Assembly (NCBI GenBank): GCA_903813345.2 | Contig: CAIIXF020000003.1 | Span: forward strand, 28,101,248 to 28,165,247 | DNA length: 64,000 nucleotides | From: Owenia fusiformis | Taxonomy: Eukaryota > Annelida > Polychaeta > Sabellida > Oweniidae | Reading direction: 5' to 3' | In this document: positions 1-19,400 of the stretch, piece by piece | Layout: the number at the start of each line of letters is the position of its first letter | Numbering within the stretch: the first letter of the stretch is position 1 | Translations under genes and position numbers: made by a program | Notes under the pieces: model-generated | The model's input: only the letters and a program-made list of their open reading frames with translations | What the model was told of the DNA's origin: nothing | The model's database searches: none

Positions 1-92
1 CAATGTCTTCCCCATATAGAGCCAATTTTTCTTATTTCAAACTCGATTGTATAGTAGATAGCTAGTAAGCCTATCAGGAACTCCAACAATTG

Positions 93-1440
93 CAGTGGCG
101 TAGGAACAATGTACGCCAAAACGCCAGTGCGTAGTGTTGAAAAGTGAGAATAAAAAAGAATTTTCCTATGTTCTTTAGTCATATTTTCTCATTGTTCATA
201 AATTGTAAAAGTAATCTCGAGCCTAAAGAAATGTTTTGTGGATACCATATCATTATTGGTCTGTCTGGAAAATATCATTTAACAGATTTAATTCCCTTAG
301 CAACATGCTTTATTTCATGAAAATCGAGCCACTATTGAATGTCTTATGAATACAATTTTGCCAAATATTCGTGAATCGCGTTCTCTTCACGAATTTGAGA
401 GGAAAACTGTTTTTTTTTCAAAAACTACTTGATAAATACCTTTGACATTTTTTCTGCATTTTCCGTAATGCTTATTCAAACTATGGTATCATATAATTAT
501 AATGATGAACCTCTTTAAATTTAGATGTACATTTTTTTATTCTCCCCTACCCCAATTTTTCAATTTCACTATCGATTTATATTCCGTTGCTATGCAAAAT
601 CATAGACACGAAATTATAGTTAAGTCAACAATTATCTATTTTCTTACTAAATCACTAATTGTTATTGGTAGTACTTTTTGAAATATGGATGTTAAAGACA
701 AAAACAACTTGAAAATGCTGATTATTCAATTACACGTTCCATTGATTTCAGTTCTAGAAAAGCGATTACCTATTTTTTTTCATTTGAAAAATAATAGATT
801 CTTGTTTTATAACATTTTTGGCACCCCCTAAGTCACGTTGACCTCGATTTGACCTTTGCGGTGGGTGTATTTATTTGTTTCATTGATCACGAATGCGTTT
901 CTTTATATCAATTGATCAAACTAGTTTCTTTAATCTGTACGTATTGTATTGCATGGTACACGATGGAATCAGACAATACTATATATCTGTATATCTTAAT
1001 TCAATTATTCGAAAATGATTAAAAAATCTCTAATTGTTTTTTTGGAAATTGGTCGTCTCAATCGTTCGAGACATTAGCAAAGTGAGAATGATTTGTGTCG
1101 TGATTTAAAAGATAGGCTTTCCAAGGTGATTTTAAATGATGAAAATCATTCGAACATATTAAAGCACATTAAAAAGGTATCAGGGATTTAAAGCTTGCAT
1201 ATAAAATCGAAACGCCAACCTATACGTATGCCCAATCGCCCATATAAATGCATCGCTTAAGTATTTCCGTTCACATTTAGTTTGTGAAAAACATTGCAAG
1301 CTTAAAATCTCTGTTACCATAAAATGACGTTTTACAAGCATAATATAGGCGTTTTGCTATAGAATATTGACACAATTGTTTCATATTTTTTTGGCGGGAT
1401 TTTTGGCGTAGTGTTGCATTTACACCTTCCTACGCCCCTG
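93..1440. mobile_element. Non-autonomous DNA transposon with short TIRs (hAT-like ends)
   Basis: The left end reads CAGTGGCGTAGGAA and the reverse complement of the right end reads CAGGGGCGTAGGAA, 13 of 14 identical. A second shared motif, TACGCCAAAA or ACGCCAAAA, lies just inside each end. AATTG directly abuts both termini (88-92 and 1441-1445). The 1.35 kb interior is AT-rich and has no transposase-like reading frame. CAGNGGCGTAG ends are known from hAT elements, but the flanking match is 5 bp rather than the usual 8, so the superfamily is uncertain. It lies in RABGGTA, just downstream (in gene orientation) of exon 2. Confidence 0.6.
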
Positions 1441-1467
1441 AATTGATTTTGTTATGGCAACATTTAC

Positions 1468-2620
1468 CTTTTGAAAAATTTTCTGAGTTGCACCATTGTA
1501 AAGCTTCAATTTCTTTTCACGTTCTTTTCTTTTTGCCTCTTGTTGTTCAGCAGTGGTTTTAACTTTGAGACGTCCATGCTGAAATATGTAAAACATTGCA
1601 AATGTAGTAATGTACTCTATAAATAAGTGCATGAACATGCAGTATTAATATGATGTTATTTATTATCCCTGTTTATTTGACTTCCAAATAGGAATCAAGG
1701 GATCAAACCATATCATACATATTACAGTACATATAAACTTTATACATGAACTCAAGAAATCAGATGCTTTAGATGTCAGCAAAGTGGCCAAACATATCAA
1801 TTATTTCTCACATACTTAAGAGTGATATAGAGGTCCTTTGTCTGGCCCGTAGCCATAAATTTATTGAATATTTTAAAAATCGCCAGATAAATAAATCATT
1901 GATTAAAATGGGACCGGCTCTGCTTCTTGGCGAGATATTGCATGATTTCATCAGGATTTCGTCTAAAATTAAAACAAAATGTCTCTAAGAAAAATGGCAA
2001 TATTCAAAAACTGGACGAAAAGTCATTAACGTCTGACATTAGTAACTGGTTGTAAATTCTAAGTTAGCGATCCAGAAGATGTGAACTAATACATTGATCA
2101 CTTCATGTGTGTTTTGGAATTTTTGGTGAGGTAATAAGACCAAAACTCGCAATTCAAATTGTGATGTGGAAAAATGGCGGACATTTGATTTCAAATTTTA
2201 TGATTACGACATGACCCATTATACATGCAGGAATTTATCTTTGGACGAAGGCCACGATACAGTGGCCTTAGAAGAAGGTAAATCTAAACAATATTGGAAA
2301 GTATCATCGGCCATGAAAGTATGAAGAAGTCTCAAATCACCATGGTCTGGAAATGGTGATATAAAATCCAGGTGTCATTTATTCATGGCGAGCACTTTAG
2401 TCCCAGATCTAAACCACAAAAAAATAATGTGCCGGTTAAAAATTGCACATTTTTGAAATATGAATCTATTAACTCTCCCTGCACAAATTGAGCTTTTTAC
2501 AAGCTGCTTAGTGGGTCTATATTTTCAATATATAAACGCAACATTCAAATAAGTATTTTACCTTTTAGATAGCATGTAAATATGGAAAATATGAGAAAAT
2601 AACAAACATCAATTTACCAT
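1468..2620 (-). CDS. RABGGTA: Rab geranylgeranyltransferase subunit alpha, N-terminal exons only (partial)
   Basis: Exon 2 is 1468-1578 (111 nt, 37 codons). It translates to HGRLKVKTTAEQQEAKRKER followed by EKKLKLYNGATQKIFQK, closely matching the start of animal RABGGTA (MHGRLKVKT...EAKRLERE.KLKLY). It has a clear AG acceptor at its upstream edge and an AAAAG/GTAAAT donor. The initiator Met must come from a preceding exon. The best candidate is 2618-2620 (complement), where ATG is followed directly by a GTAAAT donor with matching phase. A weaker ATG/GTGATT lies near 2340. RABGGTA is the alpha subunit of the enzyme that adds geranylgeranyl groups to the C-terminal cysteines of Rab GTPases bound to REP in the cytosol. 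Later exons were not found at 1-1467 and must lie left of the window. Exon 2 is firm; exon 1 is inferred. Confidence 0.85.
1854..2282. repeat. Dispersed ~430 bp repeat, copy 1
   Basis: This segment is nearly identical, end to end and in the same orientation, to 55881-56308. It lies in the presumed first intron of RABGGTA. Both copies keep a short open frame beginning MEKWRT and ending GHDTVALEEG. Near the right end is a small perfect inverted repeat, AAGGCCAC..GTGGCCTT. No terminal inverted repeats, poly(A) tail or target duplication were seen, so the class of repeat is unknown. Confidence 0.85.
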
Positions 2621-2666
2621 TTTCACTTCCGGTTTCTTTTTTCCTTAATTTTGAAGAGCGCTTATC
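2621..2666. promoter_or_regulatory. Candidate bidirectional promoter between RABGGTA and OTUD6B
   Basis: Only 46 bp separate the inferred RABGGTA initiator codon (minus strand) from the OTUD6B initiator (plus strand). A consensus ETS site, CACTTCCGG, sits at 2624-2632; such sites are typical of compact, TATA-less housekeeping promoters. The call depends on the inferred RABGGTA exon 1; if that is wrong, this is simply the OTUD6B proximal promoter and 5' UTR. Confidence 0.45.
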
Positions 2667-5600
2667 ATGGAAGAAGGTAACTTCACTGACGAAGAGAATC
2701 TTGCTCAAAAACACAGGAAAGAAAGGAAGGAGCTACAAGGTTGGTTGTTAGAATCATCTTTGACATACCAAGCAATACTTTATCAGATTTTGTCGATTCA
2801 AATTTGATTTTAACACGAATAAATTGTTTCCAAACTTCCCAATTTAAAAATTATGTGCTGACGCACCACAAATAATTTCTAGGAATAGGATAAGAATAAT
2901 CTCTATTCTCACAAAAAGCTTGATTTACAAACAATAGCTACATTTATTATGTTGTATATCCCCATTTTATGTAACCTTCACCTACTATTTACTGTACTCC
3001 AGGAAAGATACAACAACTGAAGCGCGGTATTCCGAAAGGTGACAAGAAGAAGAAAAAAGAAGTAACAATTGAGACAGCGCAGTTAGAAGCTGATCTCGAT
3101 GCCAAACATGAACAAGAACTGAAAGATTTCAAAGCACAACAGAATGATGTAATCATAAACCTTATTAACTTATCGTCAAATAATCAAATTCCGTCAGATT
3201 ATCAAAATCTGTCTGTGAATAATGTGTCAGTGAATTGGTCTGTGATGAATCACAGACCAATTCAGATTTGCTATGTTATTTTCCTATACCTAGTGAAAAA
3301 ATCAACTGGTCCTTATCAAAAGTAATCTGGTTATGACCAGTGGACTAGCCCTTAGGGCATAGACTGCTTGTGGTGTGTGTTTTCCTTACAGTACTTCAAG
3401 GCACACAATTAATTATATCATTTCTCTAGAAAATCTCTTGTGATATCACCATTATTTTTACTGAGTGTAAACAGTTTTTCAATAGGATGGCCAGTCAAAC
3501 CAATACTCAATAGTGACATGATCAAGTGGCCTTCATATATTTATCTGAGATATTTTTTGTAGCTAAATTTTAGAGCCCTATGCTAGAAGGTTGGAGATTG
3601 ATCACTTGAATTCCATTATATTTCTCTTTATTTCCTTACATTCTCTAGACTCCAGACAATGTAGCTGAAAGGGTGTCTACCATATCACTAGATAATACCA
3701 ATGATGCTACATCCAATGAAACCAAAGCCAAGAAACCAAGCAAGGCACAGAAGAGAAGAGTAAGTATTTTCTGGAAATCATGTTAATCCATGTTATTGCA
3801 CTTCTTGAGAATAACAAGATTTTTTATCTCCCTTTTTCAAAGTGCTGTATTGTGGTTGTATTGTGCTGGAATGTGGATCATTGGATGCCACATAAATTTT
3901 GTCATCAAAACTCCAGGAAAGCATTTCTACAAGCAAAGCAGCTGAGTGCCAAGATCTGATAATGTTTTTAGGCATGCTTGGTAAATTATCATTTTGAAAA
4001 ATAATTATACATATTATATTACCATGTGTTATGTTCTCAATGGGTCCAAAATACTGATTCTACCTACTTTGATCAATATATGCTAATCTTTCATTGTTTT
4101 GGTTTATGTTCTACAGGGTGGCATCCAAACTATTTTAAGATTTATATTTACATTTACCATTTAAGATTTAACCAACATTTTGCTTTGAAATATATTTTGC
4201 TTTTGAAATATGGAATTTTACTGATGAAATAGTTACAAATTACATGATGTTTTACAATTCCAGGAGAAAAAAGAAGCAGAAAATAAAGCACGAGAGGCAA
4301 ACATAGCAGAACAAGAAGTAGCTAATCTCTCTGGGGCTAGACACATTGAAGCTCAGAAAATAAAGGAAATCCTAGGCAGGAGAGGTTTAACAGTATTTTC
4401 AGTAAGTTTAGATGAGAAAGAGTTAACAATGATCTCTGTAAAATATACAGGAAAGGGTTAACAGATTTATTAAACTAAATTAAATTAAATCTTGTCCATG
4501 AATAGAAATAACAAAAATTCCATATGTAGAACATTTTGTTTAGCATACATCCCTAATTAAATTTGTTTTTGTCAGCAAGCCCAAAAACCATGCTTGTATT
4601 TTATATCTATAAGCTCTAATGTGTTTTAGGTGCCATCAGATGGTAATTGTCTGTACACAGCACTAGTGGATCAACTTTCCAGGCAAGGCATAGAGGTAAG
4701 TAGCTATTAGATGCTACCAATATCTGCTTATGCTTAACCTCTTGAATACCCAGAATTCTTTATGCTTTAATGTGTATGCAATCTGGTAATGGGTAGACTG
4801 TGAATGTTTAAAAACTGGCAAAAATGCCCTTTTTTAGAGGCGGGTATTCAAGAGGCTAAAGGAGGGCATCCTCTTCTGATTCTAATATACATACACATAA
4901 ACTTAATAGCTTTGATACAAACAATCCCTCTGGTGATATTACATTTTGAAATAACGTATATTAAAGTAAATTGGGAGTACAAAAATAAATGTTGGTGTGA
5001 AAAAGAACAGTACTCCATCCTATTTCTTGTCAGTGCCAGTGCTTGTGATTTTCCACTCTATTTCATGCATTTTTCTTAAAGGCGGACATGTCTGATATGC
5101 GTAAGAAAACAGCTGCCTATATCAGAGCTAACAAGGATGACATCATGCCGTTCCTATGTGACCACAACACTGGGGAACCATACGATGATGAAGCATTTGA
5201 GAAGTATTGTTCTGACACTGAGAATACTCCAGCGTGGGGAGGTCAACTGGAGGTAGATATTACATATAACACTCCATTTTAGATTTAAACCCATCAAAGC
5301 TGATAAACCAATTGAATCAGTTTATGAAAATGCTTTTCTTATTAGACTAATGAGTGCTGTCTGCTGATGAAGACGATGCTTATGCTGAAATTTTACGACA
5401 TCTATTTGATTGATGTATTTGATTTCATGATAAATATCAAATGCACAGTATATTATTTTCAGGTTATAGATTTCAAGGCCAAATTATCAAGTTATTGATG
5501 GTTTACCAAAAATGACCCTATTTCCCTGAGGATGTCAAAATTCAATTTGAATTTAATGTTTTTCAGATAAAAGCACTATCTAATGTCTTAGACCACCCAA

Positions 5601-7950
5601 TTGAAATAGTTCAGGCAGACTCACCACCTCTTGTAATAGGAGAGGACACCAAAAATACACCACTTATTCTTTCGTAAGTATTTATAAGATTTGAAGTGAA
5701 AAATATCTCACTCTTATTGTAACTATTGTCATCTGGAGATTTCTTTACATTTTGCGCATTACTTTAGCCAAGTGTCTCTAAAAGAATTTTTATGTGATTT
5801 CTTCTGTGAAATTTTGGCTCCAAGGCTCTTTTGGTTAAGGTGTTATTGAAAAAGAAAAAAGTGTTTTTGTTCAGGGCAAAGCAGGACTATTATGTGTCAG
5901 CATCTTTCAAACACTTTGAAATATATAACATTGTGCACCTAAGCTTACCTTCCTACCTAAAGCATTAAACGTAGGGGAGTTGTTGGGTCTCTTCACCTGA
6001 AATATTCTGGATTTTCTTAAGATAGAATAAGGCATGTTTTAGCGAAAAAAAATCTGACTCTAAACCACCTGGGAGGAAAGTTACTGAGCTGGTTAGATAT
6101 TGATATGCCCAAATTTTCAGTAGATTTGACTTGAAACGATAAACCCCTATGTTCTTAGAATGAATTACTTCATTATCCCACCAAACGAAGTTCAAGGGGG
6201 ATATAGAAAAGCCGTCCGTCCATCCGTTCGTGTGTCCGGGCAATAACTCAAATACCGGTTGACGGATTTCATTCAAATTTTATAGGCTAATGCCTTATGG
6301 GTGTAGGACCTCTGCTCGAGAAGGAATTTTCAATATGGCCGTTTAATTCGAAATGGCGGCCATTTTTCCTAAAAAATATAATCTTTAATAACTCAAATAC
6401 TAGTGGATGGATTTGGTTCAAATTTTATATGCTGTTGCCTTGGTACAAAGCAGCCTTGCCAAAGAAGACATTTTCAATATGGCCACCAAATTTCGAAATG
6501 GCGGGCATTTTTCGTAAAAAAACTGTTATCTTTGATAACTCAAAGACCATTGAATGGATTTGGTTTAAACTTTATATGCGGATGCCTAGGGACATAGGAG
6601 CTCTGCTCAAGAAAGGATTTTCAAGATGGCAGCTAAATTTCAAAATGGCGGCCATTTTTCATAAAAAAACATTATCTTTGATAGCTCAATTACCATTGAA
6701 TGGATTTGGTTCAAATTTTACATGATGATGCCAAGGGACATAGGAGCTCTGCCCGAGAAGGGATTTTCAAGGTGGTAGCTAAATTTCAAAATGGCCGCCA
6801 TTTTTCATAAAAGAACGTAATCTTTGATAACTCAAATACTAGTTGACGGATTTGGTTCAAATTCTATATGCTTATGCCTAGAGACAAAGAAGTTCTGCTC
6901 AAAAATAAATATTCAAGATGGCCACTGAATTTCAAAATGGCCACCATTTTTGATAAAAAACGTAATTAATGATAACTCAAATACTAGTGGATGGATTTGG
7001 TTCCAATTTTATATGCTGATGTTTAGGGAAAAAGGAGATCTGCTTCAGAAGAAATTTCAAAGGCGATAGCTGAATTTCAAAATGGCTGCCATTTTTCATT
7101 AAAAAAGTAATCCTGATAACCCAGATACCATTGGAAGGACATTCTCTGCTAAAGAAGAAATCTAAAGATGACAGCTGAATTTCAAAATGACAACCATGTT
7201 TCATAAAGACATAATCTTTGATAATTCAAATACCAGTGGATGAATTTGGCTCAATTTTTTATCAAAACATGTTTTGTTCGGTGGGATTTGCTACTCCGTT
7301 GAGTTGCTGTTTTTCTAGTTAATAATGGCTCAAGATAGTTACAAGTAAGCTCAAAATACTGGGAATTGAATAACCTTTCCAATGATACCTAATACACCAT
7401 CGTTTGTTTGTTTCTGAGATAATACAGGGACAGATCTGCATCCCCCCGCTTATCGTTTGTGTAATTCTCTATAGTCTAACCCACACTACCCTACCCCTAT
7501 ACTGTAGCCTGTATTTCTTTGAAAGGGATACAAGCTACAGTGAAGTTTCAAATGGACCATGTTTTCTATAGGGCTTTTCTGGTAATAGTAAAATGCAAAC
7601 TGCTCGATGAATCTATACATTGTATAGTAGAACATTTGGCATTTATGTAAAATATTCCTTCATTTCATTCTTCCTTCATTTGCAACTTAACTGTAGCCTG
7701 TATCCCTTTTAAAGAAATACAGGCTACAGTATGGGTTATGGTAGTGTGTAACAGTTTAAGGGTTTGAATTAACTTGCCAAACCACATTTGAGCCAAGTGC
7801 TACTCATACTTAATCCTGACTCCAGTCCACTTTTCACTCCGATTTGCATATTATTTATTTATTTGTAGGTATCACAGGCACATTTATAGTTTAGGAGAAC
7901 ATTACAACTCTGTCATAGAAAAGCCAGAGGAGGATGAAGAGGACACCTGA
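2667..7950 (+). CDS. OTUD6B: OTU domain-containing protein 6B (deubiquitinase), 8 exons
   Basis: Exons: 2667-2739, 3003-3148, 3649-3759, 4264-4401, 4630-4695, 5082-5252, 5567-5673 and 7869-7950 (stop TGA). All junctions are GT..AG and in phase, giving 297 aa, close to the usual ~290. The N-terminal third is a charged coiled coil (HRKERKELQ, KAQKRREKKEAENK) followed by NLSGARH. The OTU cysteine-protease motif PSDGNCLY holds Asp160 and catalytic Cys163. Further family motifs are AWGGQLE, IEIVQADSPP and the histidine motif SLGEHYNSV (His282). The family hydrolyses ubiquitin chains and is linked to proteasome assembly and translation. The start matches the family N-terminus. The last intron (5674-7868) carries a Helitron-like element. 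The gene is head-to-head with RABGGTA and tail-to-tail with KARS1. Confidence 0.97.
6174..7318 (+). mobile_element. Helitron-like non-autonomous element with internal tandem repeats (type B')
   Basis: The 5' end forms a hairpin from TCCCACCAAAC and the partly complementary GTTCAAGGGGGA (6176-6201), followed by a CCGTCCGTCC-type tract. Diverged tandem monomers of about 147 bp follow, each with 'aactcaaataccattgg', a 'ggatttggttcaaatttta' box and a palindromic AAATGGCGGCCATTTTT. The 3' end has GTTCGGTGGGA (7276-7286, complement of the 5' outer arm), a hairpin ACTC-CGTT-GAGT (7293-7304), and CTAG 10 nt later, followed by T. A hairpin upstream of CTRR at a T is the Helitron 3' signature. The element lies wholly in the last OTUD6B intron and has no helicase gene. 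Confidence 0.75.
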
Positions 7951-9077
7951 CACAAGAGACTGGAGTATGATGGGATTGAACATATGCAAGGAATCGTGGG
8001 AAATGATCTGGTCTACTAGAGACAATATTCCTAGTATTTTTATGCACATGCATAACTCTTGCGGTGCCTATTGCATGGTTTTTAATGGAAAACTTGAAAA
8101 AGGACTGTATCTATGGTACTTACAAAGGTTAACCTTAATAGTAATATACCACTACGATTCACTTCTCAATTAAATACTTACAAGACATAAACAGATTTTT
8201 CTTGGTCATTTATTAGTTTATTCAACTGTTCAAATGTAAGATCACCCTTACATTACATGAAAGCATTCATATAACATACATGTTGTACATGTAACTGTGT
8301 AAAGTATTGTGTACATGTATTTATAGTTTTAGAATATTTCAATAAATTAAACCAAAACAACTGAATAATTTGTCAAGTTGTCAATTTTAAAAGAACTTCA
8401 GAATTTTAAAATGTTCAATTGGTCATATATTTATATCCCATCAATTTGTTACCAATCCAAAATTGCCAGATTTTGTGACAAAATTTTATCTTAATGATCT
8501 CTTTGTTATTCCAAGCCTCTTCCAATCTATTTTGCATATAAAACATAACCAAAAGAACATTTTTCTCACGGATCATTTTATACCCATAACCTTATACATG
8601 TACAACAATTGTTAATATCATAATATTGTTCAAATTGAAATCATCTTTGTGAAATTCCTCTCCCATTTTCCCCATGACTGGCAATAACTATTTTTGAAGA
8701 TCTACAATATTTGGCAAATATTTTTAGAAGTAGCATTATCATTTTCAATTCCCTGTCCCACTTCTAGTAATAAATTAGTGAAATATTAGTGTGAAAAAGA
8801 AAAGGTTCCCATATTTCAGTTGTCACACAAAACAGGTGCATACGTATTTTGAGTCCTTTTAATTACTGAAAGACAGCTATAGGGTGTCTTCTTTGGAGTG
8901 TAAGTAATTGATAATATTAATGGACTAATATTTTTGAATAGTGCTAGAGAAGTATCATGTCAAAGTTCTGCTACTTGTAAGTTACACAGAATGAAACAGA
9001 ATAATTTACATGTCCATTTTGAAAACTCTTTCACTATTTTGGGCAGCTATTTGTGCATTTTGAGCCTTGTCCTTTGA
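7951..9077. other. Tail-to-tail interval between OTUD6B and KARS1 (3' UTRs)
   Basis: No further coding exon is visible. An AATAAA at 8341-8346 about 390 bp after the OTUD6B stop is a plausible plus-strand poly(A) signal. On the opposite strand, TTTATT at about 8209 and 8218 would serve KARS1, in which case the two 3' UTRs would overlap by more than 100 bp. Actual cleavage sites cannot be read from sequence. Confidence 0.45.
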
Positions 9078-16307
<7,230 letters not shown>

Positions 16308-16497
16308 TTTCACATGTGCCGGGAATGTCAAAACGAGGCTTATGTCAAGGTCATATCAATTACGCATGCGCACTGTTTACACTTCCGTGTTTGGATGTTT
16401 TCCAACAAATTTTCAATATTTTATAATTTTATATAGATTTTCAAATTGCAAGACAAGTGTTGATAATTCAGACTGACAATACTTTGGATTACATACA
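16308..16497. promoter_or_regulatory. Bidirectional promoter between KARS1 and the UBE2Q-like gene
   Basis: The two initiator codons are 190 bp apart and point away from each other. The interval has an NRF1-like palindrome ACGCATGCGCAC (16362-16373), an ETS-like ACTTCCG just after it (about 16381) and TCAAGGTCA (about 16346), which matches an extended nuclear-receptor half-site of ERR type. NRF1 and ETS sites are usual in TATA-less housekeeping promoters. That these sites are bound is inference. Confidence 0.65.
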
Positions 16498-19400
16498 ATG
16501 GATTTTAAAAATTTAATAGAAGAGGCTGAAACGTGGATAAAAGACAAGACACCTGATTTCAAAGTTTTGTCCAATGATCCAGATGAGAGAAAAATTACTT
16601 TCTCTTTGACATATTCAGAGACCAAGACTTTTTATGTTGTTTGTCCTTTAAAAAAGGAGCAAGGATGGGTAAATATTCTTACCACTTTTATCGGAATTCA
16701 TGGCTGTTACAGGTTTTGGCGGCTGACGCAACCCTTGTCCCATCTTGAGTTTTGCCTCGTTGATTTCATGGATTGTGGGAAGTTCCCCATTATACAACAC
16801 TGTATATTGAGTATGAGAACTTCCCACTATCTGTGGTTGCTTTTCAGAAAAACTGACCCGTCGCTTTTTATTTGCCTCATAAAAGGGTTTGTAGAAAAAA
16901 ACGGGTACTGGGTAGTAAATCCTCCATGCTGGGTTCAAACTTGGTACCTGGTACCCAGTCGAAAAAATCGGGTACCAAGTTTGAACCCAGCATGGAGGAT
17001 TTACTACCCGGTACCCATTTTTTTCTACAAACCCCTCATAAAATGTGAACATTTTGCCTCAAACAATTTTTGACACCTTCCCCTCAGCTTTCATTCCAAT
17101 TTGCATATTCGACCAGCTCAAATGTTTGCAGTTTACCATAATATCAGGGATAGTCAATATATAAAAAAAAGTATGTTAGAATCTAGATGACATGAATGTT
17201 ACTTATATGCACTGTACCAAATTAGACCTGCAAATCATGTTTGCCTTATGCAGTTATATTTAAAGGTGCAACAATTAGTGCAGGGGGGCCATTCAACGAT
17301 CATCGACCAGTGTCAGAATATATTAAAGTTTTGATATTTCATCAAGACTAACATATATTTTTATTATCTCCAAAGAAACCCCCTGGATAAACATTATTTC
17401 AGCTGATATCCCTCTTTTACGTGGTGAATCTTAAAAATATATAAGTGCTAAGTGGGACTCCCTTTATAGGAGCTTTGAACTGAATTTACACTTCTTAATG
17501 CTGAAATTGAGAGTTTATCCATACATTTTAAGAAAATAGGTATGTCAAAGAAGATGTCAAGCCAAATATTGACCTGATAGCTCAGAAAAAATAAAAAATT
17601 TTGTATTTTCTCTCTACAGTCCTTGTTACCCCTTTAATAAATGATTGCTTCGCCGACAATATTTGCCTCACTGATGATTTTTGCCTCATTGACAAAAATA
17701 TTACCTTGTTGATAGGAAAAATTGCCTCACTGCACCCTGCCTGTGAAATCCTAGTTGTTTGCCTCATTGACAAAAACAATCTGCCTCGTTGATGGCATAC
17801 ATGACCTAATGATATACGGGTGTACAGGGAATTCTATATATCTGAACACCTCTTATCTGAACACCTCACAATGTGAACACATTTTTCAGTCCCATTTTCC
17901 TGATTTGACATAGACTTCCATGTTAAAAAACTATGAACACCTGCCAATCTGAATGGCCTGTAGCATTGGTGTTAATAAGACGGGTTCAACTGTACTGTTA
18001 TTCTAACTCATTCGCTACGAAGGACGTGATATGACGTCATAAAGCACATACGTTGACTACTAAGGACGTGATATCACGTCCAAGCACAAACTCAATGTAT
18101 TTTTTGGAATCTTGTTACCATGACAACTTATAAAATGGGACTTAAAAACCTGTTCATTCTGAAAGAGTATATCATATGCATGGTGTTTTTTACATTTCCA
18201 GCATGTATGGAGTACAAATGAAGATATCCTTTGCTCAATGCAGGACACACAGGATTATGTTCTCAGTGAGAGACAGAAGACAATCTCAGACATTCTAGCT
18301 CGAGTTCAAAAAGATGTCAAAGAGGTATGTAAATACTTATTTGGAATGTGCACTGGTACATAGACATACAGGCACACACTTCATCTTTTGTGGGTCCCTC
18401 AGTAAACTCAGTTACTCAGTTGAAAATAAATGCAATCTGTGAAAATATTTTATGCACAAGACTTAATGCATTGTGGCTGAATTATTCCACTCAGGCATTA
18501 TTTCCTAAATTTCACGCTCGATGCTGCAAAGGTTAAAATAACACATTTTTGAGGAATGATTCAGTCTACATTACAGGGCTTAAATCCTTAAGCTAAAGGC
18601 TCTAACTGCTGACTAATATGGGTTGACCTATTATATAGTAACCTACAGATATTTTAATGGATGTTGTGCAAGTACAAGAAATATGCCTTGTGTGTTCAGT
18701 TTATGAAAGATGATCTGAAATGCACTTTATATTACGTTCTACAGCCTCCACCAGTTGCAGCAAAAGAAGATGAAAGTGATGACGATGGCTGTTGCCTTGA
18801 CGATGATTGTGATGATGAAGATGATTTGGATGATTATTATAATGAATTAGATGTGGATGCCACAACAGAGGTTGTTAAAAAGTATGTAGTATTTCAGTTG
18901 TTATGTCACTGCCAGAGGTGGTGACATATCGTTATAGTCTCCAACTTTTTATGGATGGTGTGCAGCAGTTGGTGTTTAGTGGTTGGTGTTCATTGGATGG
19001 CATCTGTTACAAACGGAAGGTGGTGACATTTTGCATGTTAATGCCTTATATTTAAGTATGGCCCCTCTGATTTTGAATGTTCTTACCCCAGTTACAGATA
19101 CTTTACCAAAGTTACCCAGATCTCTAAATAAAAAATAAATAAAGTCACAAACTTTGCAAAGTGAAAGTATGAAAAAATTCAAGACCAAAATCCTCTTTGA
19201 TATTTGTCTACAGGACATCAACTATGCGACAAAACCTTGTGTTTGGAGTACTATTTATTTGGGAGTTTTTCTTCACTAGTCTTTCAGAGTGATTGAAATA
19301 ACATAAATGGGATATGTCTATGTTGAAGTTTAGACCAATAGACAGAAATAACCTTAATGTGTTATGTCTATGTAAAATTTAGAAAAGGGATACATAAATG

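Noticed and set aside
6297-6725. A 142-codon frame with repeated GWIWFKFYM-like segments
   Set aside because: Lies entirely in the tandem monomers of the Helitron-like element.
16498-17073. A 191-codon frame starting at the UBE2Q initiator
   Set aside because: It reads through the GTAAAT donor at 16669 into intron and MITE sequence; splicing to 18202 keeps homology.
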